Under the pieces are notes generated by a model that saw only the letters and a list, made by a program, of their open reading frames with translations, was not told the origin of the DNA and made no database searches. This document shows, piece after piece, positions 54,601 to 63,432 of a DNA stretch of 64,000 bases (position 1 is the first letter of the stretch; every line of letters starts with the position of its first letter). Both the position numbers and the translations under genes were made by a program. Source of the DNA: Bacillus massiliglaciei (GTDB taxonomy: Bacteria; Bacillota; Bacilli; Bacillales; DSM-1321); the NCBI RefSeq assembly GCF_900098925.1, contig NZ_LT622359.1:62001-126000 (forward strand), read 5' to 3'.

Positions 54601-55608
54601 TTAATATACGGCCGCCTGAGCCAAAATTTCATAAGAGCGCAGCCGTGCCGTATGATCAAAAATCTCTGTATGAGCCATAATTTCATCAGCGTCAGTCTTT
54701 TCTATTAACTCATGGAGCTGCTGCTTCACATCTGCAGGGTCCCCGATGATGGAAGTGAAAAGCTGTTCTTCAACTGCCCTGCGTTCATTATCGTTCCAAA
54801 GCTCGTCCATATTATCAACAGGAGGCAAAATGGGCGAAGGCTGTCCGCGGGTTAACAAAAGAAATTTTTGATACATCGAAGTGGCAAGCCTTTGTGCCTC
54901 CTGTTTCTCATCAGCAGCCACCACTTGAACGGCTAACAGTACATAAGGCTCCTCCAAAAATTGAGACGGACGAAAATAATTCCGGTACAGTTTTATGGCC
55001 TCCATCATGTTACCTGGAGCAAAATGTCCTGCGAAAGAGAATGGTAACCCAAGTATTCCAGCCAATTGTGCACTATAAAACCCTGAACCTAACAACCAAA
55101 TTGGCACATTTGTTTTTTCTCCGGGAATGGCGTGAACCCTAAATGAACCATTCTTAGCGGCTGTTCCTGTGCCATAAAGATATGCGATAAGCTCCTGAAG
55201 CCGGGCATCAAATTCAGGTTCACCAGCAACCCGCTGCCGCAATACATTTGCTGTATGTTGGTCGGTGCCAGGTGCCCGCCCCAATCCAAGGTCGATCCGG
55301 CCAGGGAAAAAGGTTTCCAATGTTCCAAATTGCTCAGCCACGGAAAGAGGAGAATAATGGGAAAGTAGCATTGCCCCTGAGCCAATACGCATTTTTTCCG
55401 TGACAGAGGCTACTCGTCCAATTACGATCGGGGATGCTGAACTCGCCATGCCCGCCCAATTATGATGTTCAGCAAGCCAAAACCGTTTATATTCCCATTG
55501 CTCTGTTTTCTTTGCTAGATCAAGCGTATTTTGAAGGGAAAGTTCGGCAGATCCTCCCTCGACAATTGGGGAGGGATCCAGTACTGAAAGTTCTATTTTC
55601 TTTGGCAT
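54601..55608 (-). CDS. Luciferase-like flavin-dependent oxidoreductase (group 1), extra copy
   Basis: A 335-residue LLM protein of the same subgroup but more distant: [61 protein letters not shown]. It has no counterpart in the cluster at 24.3-26.7 kb, so it was gained here or lost there. ATG start with AAGGAGGAA upstream. It follows the TIGR03571-type gene by 30 bases, so the two are probably co-transcribed. Confidence 0.9.
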   Translation of the reverse strand: MPKKIELSVLDPSPIVEGGSAELSLQNTLDLAKKTEQWEYKRFWLAEHHNWAGMASSASPIVIGRVASVTEKMRIGSGAMLLSHYSPLSVAEQFGTLETFFPGRIDLGLGRAPGTDQHTANVLRQRVAGEPEFDARLQELIAYLYGTGTAAKNGSFRVHAIPGEKTNVPIWLLGSGFYSAQLAGILGLPFSFAGHFAPGNMMEAIKLYRNYFRPSQFLEEPYVLLAVQVVAADEKQEAQRLATSMYQKFLLLTRGQPSPILPPVDNMDELWNDNERRAVEEQLFTSIIGDPADVKQQLHELIEKTDADEIMAHTEIFDHTARLRSYEILAQAAVY

Positions 55609-55638
55609 AATTCTTCCTCCTTTTATCCAATTTAATTT

Positions 55639-56604
55639 TTAAAGCAACCCTGTATCTTTATGGGTTGGAAAGTAGGGTAAAACAAATTCTCCAAGTTCCT
55701 GGATAACTTCCTCTGGCGGGCGCTTGGAAAAATACAGAACAAACGCCAAATGGTTGACACCAATTGCTTGAAATTGATGAAGTAGATCAACTAAACGGTT
55801 TCTTCCCACGGAAAAGCCTAATGGTATGGGGACAGGCATTTCATCGGGGTTTTCCAATAAATTGATGAACAAGCTTTGAGAAAAGGGTTTAAAATCTCCT
55901 GGAGCATAAACTTCAGTTAAAGCACGATAATCCTGGATAAGCTGCGCCTGTTGAATAATGCTTCTGGGGTATTGAAGCCACCCATCCCCATTCCTGGCTA
56001 TCCAATCGATAGACTGATTGCTAAATCCAGTCACCATGGTCGGAATCGAAGATACAGGCTTTGGGATTAACCTCATATCTGTACCATCGATCAGCCCGGC
56101 GTGGCTGTGGATTGTCGGCTGATCCTCTTTTAACAGCCGGTCGAGAATTTCGAAATTTTCTTTAAATAACGGACCGCTTTCTTGCTTAGATATCCCTAAA
56201 GCTGTAAAGTCTTTTTCTCTGTCCCCTGATGCCACTCCCATAATCAATCGACCTGGAAACAATTGATCGATTGATGCAGCTTCCTTGGCTACCCTGACGG
56301 GGTGACGCAAAGGGAGAACTACACTTCCTGTCACTAACGCAATATGCTTCGTATAGGCAGCAAGATACGTCAAATAAATCCATAAATCGTACTTTTGGCC
56401 GTTATCCTCAATATTCAAATTCTGCATCGTAATATCACGGAGCCATAATGAAGCAAAGCCATATTCCTCAATCTTACGAGCAAGCTCCAGCTGATTCTCC
56501 ATAATTGGATTTTTAGACATCCTGGCAGTCGGGAGGGTGAATCCGAGTGTCATTTTGTCTTTCTGATACATGCTGTTATAGGCGTGATGATTTTGCAAAC
56601 CCAC
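55639..56604 (-). CDS. Luciferase-like flavin-dependent oxidoreductase (TIGR03571 type)
   Basis: A 321-residue LLM protein, paralogue of 24668-25627: MTLGFTLPTARMSKNPIMEN, FASLWLRDITMQ, LPLRHPVRVAKEAASIDQL, RLIMGVASGDREKDF. GTG start with AAGGAGGA upstream, 20 bases behind the ArsR stop. First enzyme of an ArsR-led operon of three LLM genes. Confidence 0.9.
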   Translation of the reverse strand: MGLQNHHAYNSMYQKDKMTLGFTLPTARMSKNPIMENQLELARKIEEYGFASLWLRDITMQNLNIEDNGQKYDLWIYLTYLAAYTKHIALVTGSVVLPLRHPVRVAKEAASIDQLFPGRLIMGVASGDREKDFTALGISKQESGPLFKENFEILDRLLKEDQPTIHSHAGLIDGTDMRLIPKPVSSIPTMVTGFSNQSIDWIARNGDGWLQYPRSIIQQAQLIQDYRALTEVYAPGDFKPFSQSLFINLLENPDEMPVPIPLGFSVGRNRLVDLLHQFQAIGVNHLAFVLYFSKRPPEEVIQELGEFVLPYFPTHKDTGLL

Positions 56605-56624
56605 TCTTGGTCCTCCTTAAAAGG

Positions 56625-56966
56625 TTATATTTTAAAGCCTATATACTTTTCAAACTGTTTAATGGTTTCCTCATTGCGTCGATAATAAGTCCATTGTCCG
56701 ATTCGTTTCATTTCCACCAGTCCGCTTTGCAATAGGATAGACAAATACTGAGAGGTTGTTGGCTGTGATAGTCCTACTTTGCTGCGAATATCACTAACAC
56801 AAACCCCGCCAGCAAAGTCTTTTTCTTTGATGACATGGGCCCGCGGGGGAAAATTATTATCAGGTTCTTTTAACATTTGCAGAATGTTTACTCTTATTTG
56901 ATTTGACAGAGCCTTGAAAATTTCAACTGCCTGTTCGTCATTCATCATATTTGATTTCCGATTCAA
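56625..56966 (-). CDS. ArsR-family regulator
   Basis: A 113-residue winged-helix regulator, close paralogue of 24309-24656: FKALSNQIRVNILQMLK, GGVCVSDIRSKVGLSQPTTS, GQWTYYRRNEETIKQFEKYI. Start TTG 56966 has AAAGGGGCGG upstream; the ATG at 56993 has none. Single Cys, no classic metal site. It leads the LLM operon and probably represses it. Confidence 0.88.
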   Translation of the reverse strand: MNRKSNMMNDEQAVEIFKALSNQIRVNILQMLKEPDNNFPPRAHVIKEKDFAGGVCVSDIRSKVGLSQPTTSQYLSILLQSGLVEMKRIGQWTYYRRNEETIKQFEKYIGFKI

Positions 56967-57320
56967 CGCTGCCCGCCCCTTTCTGATCTTCATTAATCTA
57001 AGAAAATAATATTGATAATTTGGGATATCTCTATATTATGTTCCGTTATACACCAAAATCAAATTATATGCTTGAGACAGGGCTAGGAAACGGCTTTCAA
57101 GGCACTACACAAATTAGCTTAGAGAACAGGTGGCGGAGAGATGAGAATTATTTTGCCCATCTTTTTAAAATCAATTCAATAAAGAAAAAAGGTGTCTCTT
57201 TTGAGGAAGAATACGCTTCTGTGTTGAAAGCAAACAACTATTTTCACACTTTTTTTACTTTATTTGTAGTGAACAACATATACATTCTATAGAAGAAAAT
57301 TATGACTATAGGAGGTTTCC

Positions 57321-58301
57321 ATGGATCAAAAGGATCAAAGCCATCAATTAGACCAAATAAAGCAAATGCAACAAATGTTTAAAGCAAACATGAAAACTCA
57401 GCCTTATCCCATGTACCCTAACTATGGGAAAATTACACGTTACGAAGAAATTCCGATAAGTTTACCTGAACAGCGCCAGCTGCGCCATCCCGGAGTGGAA
57501 AAATTAATGGTACCCCTTCCAATTATCGAAAACCCGAACTATAAAGGGAGTGAAAAGTTAACAGGAAAAGTAGCACTTATTACAGGGGGTGACAGCGGTA
57601 TTGGTGCAGCAGTAGCAATTGCGTTTGCTAAAGAAGGCGCAGATATTGCTATTTCATACTTAGATGAACATGAGGATGCAAATAGAACAAAAACGAGGAT
57701 TGAACAACTCGGTCAACGTTGTTTTCTAATGCCTGGTGACTTGCGAGACAAACAACAGTGTATCTCCATTGTAGAACAAACAGTAAATACGTTTGGACGT
57801 CTTGATATTCTTTGTAACCACGTTGGTATCCAATTCCAACAGCTAAGTCTGCTTGACATTACAGATGAGCAATTTGATGACACCTTCAAAGTTAATATAT
57901 ACTCTCATTTTTACACAACAAGAGCAGCGCTTCCTCATTTAAAACCAGGCAGCTCCATCATTGGCACTTCTTCAGTAGTGACGTATGTAGGTGAGCAGCA
58001 AATGATTGATTATACGGCCACAAAAGGCGCAATAGTTGGTTGGACACGTGCCTTGGCTAAAAATGTCGTGAAACAAGGGATCCGAGTCAATGCCGTCGCC
58101 CCCGGCCGAATTTGGACCCCGCTTATTTCAGCAAGTTTCTCGTCAGACCAAGTCGCTGTATATGGGGCATTCAATCCAATGGAACGAGTTGCCCATCCTT
58201 TTGAACTCGCACCAACCTTTGTCTATCTTGCTTCTGATGATTCTCGTTTTGTTACTGGTCAAGTTCTTCATGTTGATGGAGGAGAATCCACACATTCTTA
58301 A
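57321..58301 (+). CDS. SDR with N-terminal extension (general stress protein 39-like)
   Basis: A 326-residue SDR. An N-terminal tail of about 75 residues (rich in Gln/Met, [18 protein letters not shown]) precedes the Rossmann part with [20 protein letters not shown] at about 88-107. The usual NNAG is NHVG; the catalytic Ser and YxxxK are in [10 protein letters not shown] and YTATKGA. Ends HVDGGES. Such proteins (YhdF/YghA/YdaD) are sigma-B or spore-related oxidoreductases. ATG start with AGGAGG upstream. Followed 18 bases later by a small gene. Confidence 0.88.
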   Translation: MDQKDQSHQLDQIKQMQQMFKANMKTQPYPMYPNYGKITRYEEIPISLPEQRQLRHPGVEKLMVPLPIIENPNYKGSEKLTGKVALITGGDSGIGAAVAIAFAKEGADIAISYLDEHEDANRTKTRIEQLGQRCFLMPGDLRDKQQCISIVEQTVNTFGRLDILCNHVGIQFQQLSLLDITDEQFDDTFKVNIYSHFYTTRAALPHLKPGSSIIGTSSVVTYVGEQQMIDYTATKGAIVGWTRALAKNVVKQGIRVNAVAPGRIWTPLISASFSSDQVAVYGAFNPMERVAHPFELAPTFVYLASDDSRFVTGQVLHVDGGESTHS

Positions 58302-58319
58302 TGGAAGGGGGCTACCATT

Positions 58320-58484
58320 ATGAGATATGAATTTAATCCAGAAGTAAAGCTATTGCTAGTAAACTATTCAAATGAAAAAGTAAAGATGGTCTATATGGAG
58401 GATTCCTGGCCAATGTCTAAAATAGCACTTAGACCACCATACTATTGCTACCCAAGTTACGAGCTGAATTATCCAATAATCTAA
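58320..58484 (+). CDS. Small protein of unknown function, 54 residues
   Basis: ATG 58320 with GAAGGGGG upstream, 18 bases behind the SDR, so probably co-transcribed. The chain reads MRYEFNPEVKLLLVNYSNEK, then VYMEDSWPM, and ends PPYYCYPSYELNYPII. Rich in Tyr and Pro near the end. A second frame (about 58430-58590, ending YANFQFIHLN) may once have continued it. No family recognised. Confidence 0.5.
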   Translation: MRYEFNPEVKLLLVNYSNEKVKMVYMEDSWPMSKIALRPPYYCYPSYELNYPII

Positions 58485-58815
58485 ATAATAACAGACAAAA
58501 AGACTACTTCTATACACAGTATGGAGGTCCATTCAACATTTCGCTTAGGGTTCGCAATTATGCTAACTTTCAATTCATCCATTTAAACTAATAAGAAAAT
58601 AGGATAATGGTTTAATAACGACTTTTATACAGTCATCCTCACGATCAGTAGACATATGATAACCATGAATTGCTTATCCAAGGACCACTTTGTGTGTGGG
58701 GCAAACTCGTTATTCGTTATTTTTTCAAAAAAATTCAGGCATAAAATGTATAAATGATGCCTGTCCCATTCTCAGATTGATATTTCTAACCTAACCCAAT
58801 GGAAACAAATTATAG

Positions 58816-58944
58816 CTGCCCCCGTATGTTCCTGATTTTGATGTGCCCAAATTTATGATGGATAAAAAGAAAGGTGTAAAGGTTAAAGCAGAATGTCCGC
58901 ATTGTGGTGGCACCGTGCTTGAAGTGAGGAAAAGTCCTAAGTGA
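58816..58944 (+). pseudogene. Fragment of a zinc-ribbon protein
   Basis: The frame reads LPPYVPDFDVPKFMMDKKKG and then VKAECPHCGGTVLEVRKSPK to a stop. One CPHCGG zinc half-site is seen and no start with a ribosome site except ATG 58855. Probably the end of a lost gene. The surrounding 58485-59063 and 59107-59406 hold no other gene I can support. Confidence 0.4.
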
Positions 58945-59063
58945 ATGTTGCTCACTTGGGACGTAAGTTTAAGTCGGTTAACGATTTTGTTCTTTCTGTG
59001 TAGAAGTAAAAGATGCGGAAGGTTTAATAAATAAAATTATCCAATCCATTTATCAATAAATCA

Positions 59064-59106
59064 GGCTGACCCCGAGGTTATAAACACTTACAGGGTCATC
59101 TTTTTT
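59064..59106 (+). terminator. Terminator-like hairpin
   Basis: TGACCC (59067-59072) pairs with GGGTCA (59093-59098), then TC and six T. Loop is 20 bases, so moderate strength. Confidence 0.55.
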
Positions 59107-59406
59107 ATTTTCAGAGGAATTTTAGATATAATAAGGTTATATCCTTGAGTTTGAAAGGAATTTATTTCTATGAAAAAAAGGAGTAAATTAGAGGTTGAGA
59201 TTTTCCTGATCTTTAACCATTCCAGTTTTTTTAAGATAAGGGATTATTAGGTGGGGATTTATTAGCAAAGAAAGTAAGAATGAGTTTGGAAAAACTTAGT
59301 CGCTTCCGAGTACATAAAATTTTTCACGGGGATCTTATATATAAAAATTGTACATACTATCATAATCCTTTCGGAAATGTAAATTTAACCCAAATGAGGT
59401 CGAAAA

Positions 59407-60186
59407 ATGTCTAAAGAATTAATTGGCGTACATGCCGTTGTTACAGGAGGATCAAGTGGTTTAGGATATGCCATGGCAGAAGCACTTCTTAATGAAGGAG
59501 CAACAGTTGCAGTGGCATCCCGTCCGGGAGCAAAAACGACGGAAGCTGTAAAAAACCTTCAAGATAAGTATTCGAATGTTTTTGAACTTCCATTGGATGT
59601 CAGGTCAGAGAAATCGGTACAAGATGCAGTGAACTGGGTAAAAACAGAATGGGGTAAAATCGATGTCCTCGTGAACAATGCCGGGATAGGCATGAGGACT
59701 GTAAACCCAAAATTCCTTACAGAACCACAGCCTTTCCATCAGGTCTCTCCTGAAGGATTTCGAAATCTAATCGATACAAATGTGACCGGTTATTTCCTAA
59801 CCTCCCGGGGGTTCGCTCCTCTGATGGTCGAGCAGGGAAGAGGGAAAATCATCAATATATCAATGAATTATGAAACCATGAGACGAAAAGGATTTGTCCC
59901 ATACGGCCCTTCTCGTGCCGCAACCGAGTCCCTGTCATTTATCATGGCTGAAGACCTGCGTGAATTTGGAGTGACGGTAAATATGCTGCTTCCTGGCGGG
60001 GCCACCGTAACCGGAATGATACCTGATGAAGTGAGATGGGAGCTTGAAGGCAACTCTCTGCTTTTGAAGCCGGAAATCATGGCAAAACCTATCGTTTATC
60101 TTGCTTCCAAGCAATCTGAAGGATTAACAGGTGAACGCCTAGTCGCAGTCGAATTTGACAGCTGGTTAAAAAACAGAACCAAATAA
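59407..60186 (+). CDS. SDR-family protein with Arg in place of the catalytic Lys
   Basis: A 259-residue SDR: VVTGGSSGLGYAMAEALL (about 11-28), DVLVNNAGIGMRT (about 86-98), IINISMNYETM with the Ser. The YxxxK motif reads YGPSRAA, that is Arg for Lys. SDRs with Arg here are rare and often weak or altered in activity. ATG start with GAGGTCG upstream. It stands alone. GC content is higher than that of its surroundings. Confidence 0.85.
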   Translation: MSKELIGVHAVVTGGSSGLGYAMAEALLNEGATVAVASRPGAKTTEAVKNLQDKYSNVFELPLDVRSEKSVQDAVNWVKTEWGKIDVLVNNAGIGMRTVNPKFLTEPQPFHQVSPEGFRNLIDTNVTGYFLTSRGFAPLMVEQGRGKIINISMNYETMRRKGFVPYGPSRAATESLSFIMAEDLREFGVTVNMLLPGGATVTGMIPDEVRWELEGNSLLLKPEIMAKPIVYLASKQSEGLTGERLVAVEFDSWLKNRTK

Positions 60187-60195
60187 AATGAGCGA

Positions 60196-60223
60196 AAGAC
60201 TTCTTCTTTGGCGAAGAAGACTT
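60196..60223 (+). terminator. Hairpin behind the SDR gene
   Basis: AAGACTTCTTC (60196-60206) pairs with GAAGAAGACTT (60213-60223) with one mismatch. T tract is weak. Confidence 0.5.
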
Positions 60224-61321
60224 ATTATTGAAAATCTGTATTTAAAAGTTACCTAAACGGCAAGCCTATTCCCCATATCCTTATCGATTTAAAGCGTAAT
60301 TGTCATTATTGATATTATCTAAAAAAATAACCATCAGAAAAGTTGTTAAATAAGTATTTTATTGCTGAGATCCAGGACTTAGTTTCTTTGTTAAACAACA
60401 GTACATTCCCAGAATTTCATGAAACTCTGGAATCGTAAAGTAGTTATAGAGGTGATGCCATTGAATAATTTAATAGCGAGCAATATACCGGCTAGTCTCT
60501 CTTGGTTTATAATGAAACATTAAAAAAAGAGAACCATTCTATGACTTGAAAGCCATTTAAGAGTGCGATAATGGTCCTCAACTTTAAATAAAAAGTGACC
60601 TTTTGTGTCGGATGCGCTTGCATGTTGATGAATCGTCAGTGAATCGCTCTCGACTATCAAGTGCGTTGCTGTCCCTCTATTTCATGCACCTTAAATCAAA
60701 AATAGGACGGGGTATTTCTTTTAAACATAAAATTTACCCATAAACTTCTATTGAGACAATGGAGACAGTTATATCTAATGATACCTTCATTTCTTTCATT
60801 TAAAATAGTTTATTTTTACCTTAGTCGTTTTCAAACCTAAGATCACTAATCCCCTCCTCAACCAGATCTTCGGAAATAGAACAACTGCAAAAATATCGTC
60901 GCAGATGAAATAGAAGGCATTAGAAAAATCAGATACTTTCGTTCATTATCATAAACAACATAAAAAAAATTTGCTTCCTTCAGGTGAAAAATGCAAAATG
61001 CGATGAGTGCTTTTCATCGGTGTATACTTTGAGAGGGAAGCGAGTTGATTTTTCTTGACTTCATAAACTGTAAATATTAAAATTACAGTAATCCTTTTGA
61101 ACAGGAAGCAATTAATTTGAAAAATGGCTTTTAAAATAGTTTAATTTGTTAGGGACATTTACCAGATCATTGCTTCGTAATCTGTAAACTATTTTATTAC
61201 AGTATGTTCCATGAAAATAAACTGTAATTTTTTTAGTACATTAAAATGGGGTAAGTTTGTATTTTCTTAAACATTAAAATACTTTTATTAAAATTATAGC
61301 AATGAATTGGAGGGTATAAAA
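60224..61321. other. Long gene-free stretch upstream of thioredoxin
   Basis: About 1.1 kb with no reading frame over 60 codons that looks real and no RNA gene I recognise. It holds a few short broken frames and, at its right end, the inverted repeats described next. It may be decayed sequence. Confidence 0.6.
61067..61227. promoter_or_regulatory. Two matching inverted repeats CTGTAA-N9-TTACAG before thioredoxin
   Basis: ACTGTAA-N9-TTACAGT at 61067-61089 and CTGTAA-N9-TTACAG at 61182-61202 have the same arms and the same 9-base AT spacer. A further half-site ACTGTAA is at 61221-61227. They lie 95-255 bases ahead of the thioredoxin start and look like operators for one regulator, which I cannot name. 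Confidence 0.55.
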
Positions 61322-61636
61322 ATGGCTATCTCACACGTAACTGATCATACATTTAGCACTGAAATTAAAGAGGGATTAGTTTTAGTGGATTTTTGGGCAC
61401 CGTGGTGTGGTCCTTGTAAAATGATTGCACCTGTATTGGAGGAAATCGATGGTGAAATGGGTGACAAAGTTAGAATTATCAAACTAAATGTAGATGAAAA
61501 CGCAGGAACAGTAGGGGAATTTGGTGTTATGAGCATTCCAACGTTGATTCTTTTCAAAGATGGAGTGGCTGTAGATAAGGTTATCGGGTTCTATCCAAAA
61601 GACGCTTTGACAGAAATAATTTCAAAGCATATGTAA
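61322..61636 (+). CDS. Thioredoxin
   Basis: A 104-residue thioredoxin. The active site WCGPC is at about residues 28-32 in VDFWAPWCGPCKM, with cis-Pro in SIPTLILF at about 75. It reduces protein disulfides with thioredoxin reductase. ATG 61322 with TTGGAGGG upstream. A second thioredoxin beside stress-type reductases, not in the usual trxA setting, so probably an accessory copy. Confidence 0.93.
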   Translation: MAISHVTDHTFSTEIKEGLVLVDFWAPWCGPCKMIAPVLEEIDGEMGDKVRIIKLNVDENAGTVGEFGVMSIPTLILFKDGVAVDKVIGFYPKDALTEIISKHM

Positions 61637-61805
61637 TGCAGACTCTTTAAAACGAGGGAATCTATATCTGAGCATACAAAAGTATGGAGATATCATTCTT
61701 ATTGCTAGAACTTGCACAGATCGCTGAAATTTTTGACAGCCAAGGTAAACATATGAATGTATGATGTGCTATCAACAATTTTTTTCTTTTTGAAAAGGAA
61801 AAATA

Positions 61806-61868
61806 GTGAGTAAAAAGCACTCTTCATTATACCGCCAGAACGTTTTAATGAAGATGAGTTATTCAGAT
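61806..61868 (+). pseudogene. Remnant of a DJ-1/PfpI gene (copy of 22892)
   Basis: The start GTGAGTAAAAAGCAC, then ATTATACCGCCAGAACG and AATGAAGATGAGTTATTC match bases 22892-22956 closely, minus one A that breaks the frame. After about 60 bases the likeness ends. It shows that the DJ-1 gene was once part of this second cluster. Confidence 0.75.
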
Positions 61869-61965
61869 AAAAGAATTAGTTGGATAGAGTGGGTTCGGAA
61901 GTTAATTTCGAACCCGCCGCTTCCATTAATATAAGCATTTTTGGAATTCAAGGAGGTTTTTAATT

Positions 61966-62478
61966 TTGGGTAAAAAAATTGCTGCACTTATCACCAATTT
62001 ATTTGAGGATGTTGAATTTACAGAACCTGCAGAAGCATTCAAAGAAGCTGGTCATCAAGTGTTTACAATTGATAAACATGCAGGAAATGAAGTAACTGGT
62101 AAAAAAGGCGCAACGGTAAAAATTGATAAAGCCATAGATGAAGTTAATCCTGCAGACTTCGATGCTTTGCTTATTCCGGGCGGTTTCTCCCCTGATTTAT
62201 TACGTGAAGATGACCGCTTTGGTCAATTCTCAAAAGAATTTATCCAAGAAGGCAAACCTGTTTTAGCGATTTGTCATGGACCACAAGTATTGATCGATAC
62301 AGACCTATTAAAAGGCATCGACATAACTGGTTTCAAATCTATTCGTAATGATCTAAAAAATGCAGGGGCTAACTACAAAGATGAAGAAGTTGTGGTAAGC
62401 AATAATATTGTGACTAGCCGTTTTCCAGATGATATCCCGGCATTCAATCGTGAAGCGCTAAAACTATTAGCAAAATAA
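61966..62478 (+). CDS. PfpI/DJ-1-family stress protein, second copy
   Basis: A 170-residue protein, about 85% alike to the one at 27031: AICHGPQ with the catalytic Cys at about residue 102, PGGFSPDLLREDDRFG. TTG start with AAGGAGG upstream. Followed by SDR and AKR in the same order as at 27-29 kb. Likely deglycase or glyoxalase-type stress role. Confidence 0.9.
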   Translation: MGKKIAALITNLFEDVEFTEPAEAFKEAGHQVFTIDKHAGNEVTGKKGATVKIDKAIDEVNPADFDALLIPGGFSPDLLREDDRFGQFSKEFIQEGKPVLAICHGPQVLIDTDLLKGIDITGFKSIRNDLKNAGANYKDEEVVVSNNIVTSRFPDDIPAFNREALKLLAK

Positions 62479-62577
62479 AATAATGAAGCGTTGATTTATA
62501 TTAAATTCACTAAAAGTAGTATGTAATATTGTTTTCAGATACAACCTAAAAAGAATTTTTTAAGGAGGGTTCATACA

Positions 62578-63294
62578 ATGTCATTAAAAGGAAAACGTGT
62601 GGTCGTAATAGGAGGTACTTCTGGTATCGGATTATCTGCAGCAAAGGCATTTCTTGATGAATCTGCTCAAGTCATTATTGCAAGTCGTTCTGATGCAAAA
62701 CTATCGGAGGCAAAGAATGTACTTGGTGGTAATGTGGAAGCATACAATATTGATTTTCGCAGTGAAGAAAAGCTAGCTGATTTTTTTAAAGTGGTAGGAA
62801 ATTTTGATCACCTTGTCGTTACGGCAGGTGAAGGTGCAATGGGACATTTTAGTGACTTACCTGTTGCGGATGTTAGAGAAGCGTTTGATAGCAAGTATTG
62901 GGGGCAATATTTAACCGTTCGTGCTGCTATTCCATACTTAAATGATAACAGTTCCATCACATTGACCTCTGGTGTTTATGGAATCCGTCCGCCACAGGGG
63001 GCAACTACACTTGCTTCGATCAATTCAGCAATCGATGGATTGGTTAGGGGGCTTTCCGTAGACCTGGCCCCTATACGGGTAAATGTTGTTTCACCTGGTA
63101 TTGTAGACACACCACTTTACGGAGGGATGCCTGACGAGCAAAGACAAAATTTATACAGCAAAATTGCACAGCAGCTACCTGTTAATCGCGTGGCACAGCC
63201 TGAAGACATTGCTGAGGCCTACGTGTACTTAGTGAAAAATGGTTTTACAACTGGTACTGTTCTTCTTATTGATGGCGGGGCTCACTTGGTGTAA
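62578..63294 (+). CDS. Short-chain dehydrogenase/reductase, second copy
   Basis: A 238-residue paralogue of the SDR at 27629: GGTSGIGLSAAKAFLDESAQ, VVTAGEGAMGHFSDL, and end LIDGGAHLV. As in the first copy the usual YxxxK is not seen (SGVYGIRPPQGAT). ATG start with AAGGAGGG upstream. 99 bases behind the PfpI gene. Confidence 0.87.
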   Translation: MSLKGKRVVVIGGTSGIGLSAAKAFLDESAQVIIASRSDAKLSEAKNVLGGNVEAYNIDFRSEEKLADFFKVVGNFDHLVVTAGEGAMGHFSDLPVADVREAFDSKYWGQYLTVRAAIPYLNDNSSITLTSGVYGIRPPQGATTLASINSAIDGLVRGLSVDLAPIRVNVVSPGIVDTPLYGGMPDEQRQNLYSKIAQQLPVNRVAQPEDIAEAYVYLVKNGFTTGTVLLIDGGAHLV

Positions 63295-63317
63295 GTGAGC
63301 GTTATAATGTTATTTTT

Positions 63318-63355
63318 GTGGCTATACTACAACAATGTATAGCCACATTTATTTT
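63318..63355 (+). terminator. Terminator behind the second SDR
   Basis: GTGGCTATAC (63318-63327) pairs exactly with GTATAGCCAC (63337-63346), followed by T-rich sequence. Confidence 0.85.
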
Positions 63356-63432
63356 TCAAATAATAATGTAATTTTTTCATAAATGGTAATGATTTCAAGA
63401 AAATCAAGTTAAATATGAAAGGAATGATGAAA

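Noticed and set aside
24668-56604. Bioluminescence (lux) genes
   Set aside because: The LLM proteins are of the general flavin oxidoreductase groups; no luxAB pair or luxCDE genes are present.
57020-57292. Open frame of 90 codons
   Set aside because: TTG start without ribosome site, no recognisable domain, lies in the promoter region of the SDR gene.
60224-61060. tRNA or structured RNA gene in the long gene-free stretch
   Set aside because: No cloverleaf or known RNA motif could be built by eye.
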